From Microbacterium sp. MPKO10 (GTDB taxonomy: Bacteria > Actinomycetota > Actinomycetes > Actinomycetales > Microbacteriaceae), in NCBI RefSeq assembly GCF_026107415.2, contig NZ_JAPCHX010000006.1, positions 310,001-374,000 of the forward strand: 64,000 nt of DNA, given 5' to 3'. The first letter of the stretch is position 1, and each line of letters starts with the position of its first letter. The translations under genes were made by a program, and so were the position numbers. Positions 61,840-64,000 of this stretch are shown here, in pieces. The notes below the pieces were generated by a model. The model saw nothing but the letters and a program-made list of their open reading frames with translations, had not been told where the DNA came from and ran no database searches.

Positions 61840-62952
61840 ATGCCGAGTGTGGGAAGAATCCGGAGCCTCGATGGCGTGCGTGGTATCGCCGCTGTTGTCG
61901 TGATGCTCTACCACGTCACTCTAGTCGCGCGCCCCCACCTGTCAGAGACCACCTGGGTCTGGCTCACCCAGAGCCCTCTCAAGCTGCTGACGGTTGGGAC
62001 AGAATCAGTGCTCGTCTTCTTCGTGTTGTCCGGCCTCGTCGTGGCACTTCCCACGTTGAAGAGCACGTTCTCGTGGGCGGCGTATTATCCCCATCGGGTG
62101 TTGCGCCTCTATGCACCAGTGTTCGTCTCCCTCATTATCGCCTCCGCACTGATTCTGCTCATCCCCCGCGACCCGGCAACCGTTCCAGACGGCTCGTGGA
62201 TGCGGGATGCCCAGGCGACATCCGTCAGCGTGCAAAGCTTCTTCAGCGAAGCATCCCTTTTTCGTGTCACCTACGACATCAACAATGTTCTCTGGTCGCT
62301 GCGGTGGGAGGTGGTGTTCTCGCTTCTGCTCCCGGTATTCGTGTTTATCGCGTGGATGCTGCGTAAACAGGCGCTCTGGATCGGAGTGGCATGCGCGGCC
62401 CTCAGCGTCGTCGGGCGCGTCACCGAGATCAACGCGCTGATTTACCTGCCGGTGTTCATGATGGGCACATTGATTGCTGTTCGCCTCGACGAGCTCGTGG
62501 CCTGGGGGCAGCATCGAGGGCGCGGACTATGGATTGTCGTCGCCACGACTGCGGCGTTCCTCATGGGAGCGAGTTGGTTTGCCCGACCTGTCTTCGAGTC
62601 GGGGAGCATCGGAAATCTTATCCTGTGGGGTCTGTCTGGCACCGGAGCCGGTCTTGTCATCGTCCTGGCTGTCGCCTGGCCCGGGTTCCGCAGCCTCCTT
62701 GAAATCAGGCCCGTGCAATGGCTCGGCAAAGTCTCGTTCAGCCTGTATCTGGTGCATGCTCCCCTGCTGGGAACGCTTGGCTTCCTATTCGGTGACCGCT
62801 ACTGGTGGCTGACTGGAATCGTCGGCATCCCCGTCAGCCTCGTCGTCGCCGCCCTGTTCTTTCGCTTCATCGAATCACCGAGCCAGAAGCTCAGCAAGGT
62901 GGTCGGCCGTTGGAGCGGACGTACTCTCGCAAAAACGGCGACCGTGGGCTAA
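61840..62952 (+). CDS. Acyltransferase family 3 membrane protein
   Basis: A 370-residue integral membrane protein with about ten hydrophobic segments. The N-terminal motif RIRSLDGVRGIAAVVVMLYH carries the conserved Arg and His of acyltransferase-3 (OafA-like) proteins, and the second family motif YYPHRVLRLYAPVFV follows. These enzymes O-acylate surface sugars or lipids. It converges on a glycosyltransferase with a 4-nt overlap of stop codons, which suggests a cell-envelope gene group continuing to the right. Confidence 0.88.
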   Translation: MPSVGRIRSLDGVRGIAAVVVMLYHVTLVARPHLSETTWVWLTQSPLKLLTVGTESVLVFFVLSGLVVALPTLKSTFSWAAYYPHRVLRLYAPVFVSLIIASALILLIPRDPATVPDGSWMRDAQATSVSVQSFFSEASLFRVTYDINNVLWSLRWEVVFSLLLPVFVFIAWMLRKQALWIGVACAALSVVGRVTEINALIYLPVFMMGTLIAVRLDELVAWGQHRGRGLWIVVATTAAFLMGASWFARPVFESGSIGNLILWGLSGTGAGLVIVLAVAWPGFRSLLEIRPVQWLGKVSFSLYLVHAPLLGTLGFLFGDRYWWLTGIVGIPVSLVVAALFFRFIESPSQKLSKVVGRWSGRTLAKTATVG

Positions 62953-64000
62953 CGGTCGAGGCCGGTCACACGCTGCACCCGGCGCTTCGTGCGCCCGATG
63001 CTCTTGCGCATTCTGACAAATGCTGACACGTCGCCGGCATGGCGTGTTCGTTTGCGTTCTAAGGCGATCTCCATGGCACGTGCCCACCGGCGGCACACGA
63101 CTGTGTCCGCATAGCGCTGCGAATGAAGAGTTGCTCTCCGCCGCATTCTGGCCACCTGCTCGGCTGGCAGAGACTGTTCGGCGAGAATGCCGCGAACGAG
63201 GGACTCGATATCTCCGTCGTCGGCGAGAAAGCCGTTGCGTCCATGAGCGATCATGTCGGCTGGTCCGTATTGGATGTCGTATGAGATTGGGATGCAGCCG
63301 TAGGCCATCGCCTCGACAAGCACGAGAGGTTGGCCCTCGGCCGTTGAAGACAACAGGCTGAAGTCCGCGTCGGCGAAGCGCGCCGCCGCGTGCGCGTCGA
63401 AGGGCAGCAGGCTGACAGCATCCGCCACGCCAAGTTCAGCGATGAGTGTCTGCAGCCTCTCGCGTTCAGGGCCGTCGCCATGGACATCGAGCGTGACGTC
63501 GAATCCACGTTCACGGACACGGGCGATTGCCCGGATCGCATGGTCGACGCGCTTGCGTTTCGTCAGCGAGGCAAGCATGATGCCGCGGCCGCGCTTATGG
63601 GCCGCGGAGGGCACTGTGGGCGTCGCCTCACGCCCGTTCGGGATGGCGAAGATCGCGTGTGCGCTGACGCCATCATCACGCAGATCTTGGCGCTGCCTCT
63701 CTGTGAGGGCCACGAGCGCGTCGTAGCCGTCAGCATGCTCGATCGAGTCTTTGCGCGACGCTCTCAGCTTCGCGGAGCCGCCCGCGCGCCGATGTGAGCC
63801 GTGCAACAGGTGCATGGTGACGACATTGTCCCGTCGATACGTGTGCACAAATCGTGCGGCGGTCTTTGAATCAACAATGAGGAAGCTGCGCTTGCCTTCC
63901 GTGAGCGCGTCGAGCCAGTAGCGATAAACCGCCCACACGCTCTTCCACGAGCGAACCGGTTTGCCACTGGTGTCGTAAAAGACAACCGATCGCCTGCCAT
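62949..64000 (-). CDS. Glycosyltransferase family 4-like protein, 5' end outside window
   Basis: The frame stays open to the right edge, so the N-terminus is missing; about 350 residues are visible. The GT4-type C-terminal domain has RGIMLASLTKRKRVDHAIRA, DVHGDGPERERLQTLI and EGQPLVLVEAMAYGCIPIS with the nucleotide-sugar Glu residues, then YDIQYGPADMI. That last segment is typical of TagE/TarM-like enzymes that glycosylate wall teichoic acid or similar polymers. The C-terminus is strongly basic (RKSIGRTKRRVQR), perhaps for membrane contact. Confidence 0.85.
   Translation of the reverse strand, partial: GRRSVVFYDTSGKPVRSWKSVWAVYRYWLDALTEGKRSFLIVDSKTAARFVHTYRRDNVVTMHLLHGSHRRAGGSAKLRASRKDSIEHADGYDALVALTERQRQDLRDDGVSAHAIFAIPNGREATPTVPSAAHKRGRGIMLASLTKRKRVDHAIRAIARVRERGFDVTLDVHGDGPERERLQTLIAELGVADAVSLLPFDAHAAARFADADFSLLSSTAEGQPLVLVEAMAYGCIPISYDIQYGPADMIAHGRNGFLADDGDIESLVRGILAEQSLPAEQVARMRRRATLHSQRYADTVVCRRWARAMEIALERKRTRHAGDVSAFVRMRKSIGRTKRRVQRVTGLDR

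Noticed and set aside
62949-62952. The 4-nt overlap of acyltransferase and glycosyltransferase stops as something special
   Set aside because: Short convergent overlaps (CTAA) are common and need no function.

Overview
This is a high-GC actinobacterial chromosome segment. The gene set and order point to the Micrococcales, most likely the family Microbacteriaceae: the SepH septation protein; many small actinobacterial families (DUF3000, DUF3093, DUF3145, DUF3159, DUF3710, DUF4191, DUF4193, DUF7455); an actinobacterial rnpB; and GlnR-type promoter boxes. It is a housekeeping region. I saw no insertion sequence, prophage, integrase or CRISPR array, and no gap over 300 bases without a gene or RNA.

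Layout. 1-6.6 kb: an unidentified gene end, a two-gene operon (D-threonine-aldolase-like enzyme and SDR), the ammonium transporter amt behind a GlnR box, zapE, and a rhodanese plus SufE-like pair. 6.6-13 kb: a hydrolase, DUF3000 with a ribonuclease D-like protein, and the fadA-fadB beta-oxidation operon, closed by a 16-bp hairpin. 13-20 kb (minus strand): dxs, acn with a perfect 20-bp palindrome upstream, and dut-DUF3710-DUF3159. 20-28.3 kb: DUF3093, DUF4193, sepH, a phosphodiesterase-like enzyme, and convergent parC-like and parE-like topoisomerase genes. 28.3-32 kb: an unusual group made of a racemase-like protein without its catalytic tyrosine, a free-standing racemase C-terminal domain that has it, an ATP-grasp protein and a CofE-like ligase. 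32-37 kb: the principal sigma factor, an MFS transporter, a PAC2 protein and leucyl aminopeptidase. 37-42 kb: lpd, a 2-oxoacid dehydrogenase E2 whose catalytic histidine is glutamine, a pseudokinase, DUF4191 and an RDD protein. 43-49 kb: glnA1 (GlnR box), glnE and glnA2. 49-55 kb: map, ppgK, rnpB, a zinc-ribbon protein, Nif3-like, AlkD-like, small unknowns and tRNA-Val(UAC). 55-61 kb: a peroxiredoxin, a FasR-like regulator and the fabD-fabH-acpP-fabF operon. 61-64 kb: PadR, an acyltransferase and the start-truncated end of a glycosyltransferase.

How the genes work together. Nitrogen assimilation (amt, glnA1, glnE, glnA2) appears to be under GlnR: amt and glnA1 share a four-half-site box with exact 11-bp spacing. 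The fab genes form a complete initiation and elongation set with a probable dedicated regulator. The two most interesting signals are (1) the racemase, ATP-grasp and CofE-like group, which could make or attach a D-amino acid, and (2) decay of the E2 acyltransferase centre in a region where lipB-lipA and aceE, usually nearby in relatives, are absent. At least 13 genes have a TANNNT hexamer 6-7 nt before the start codon, the signature of leaderless transcripts.
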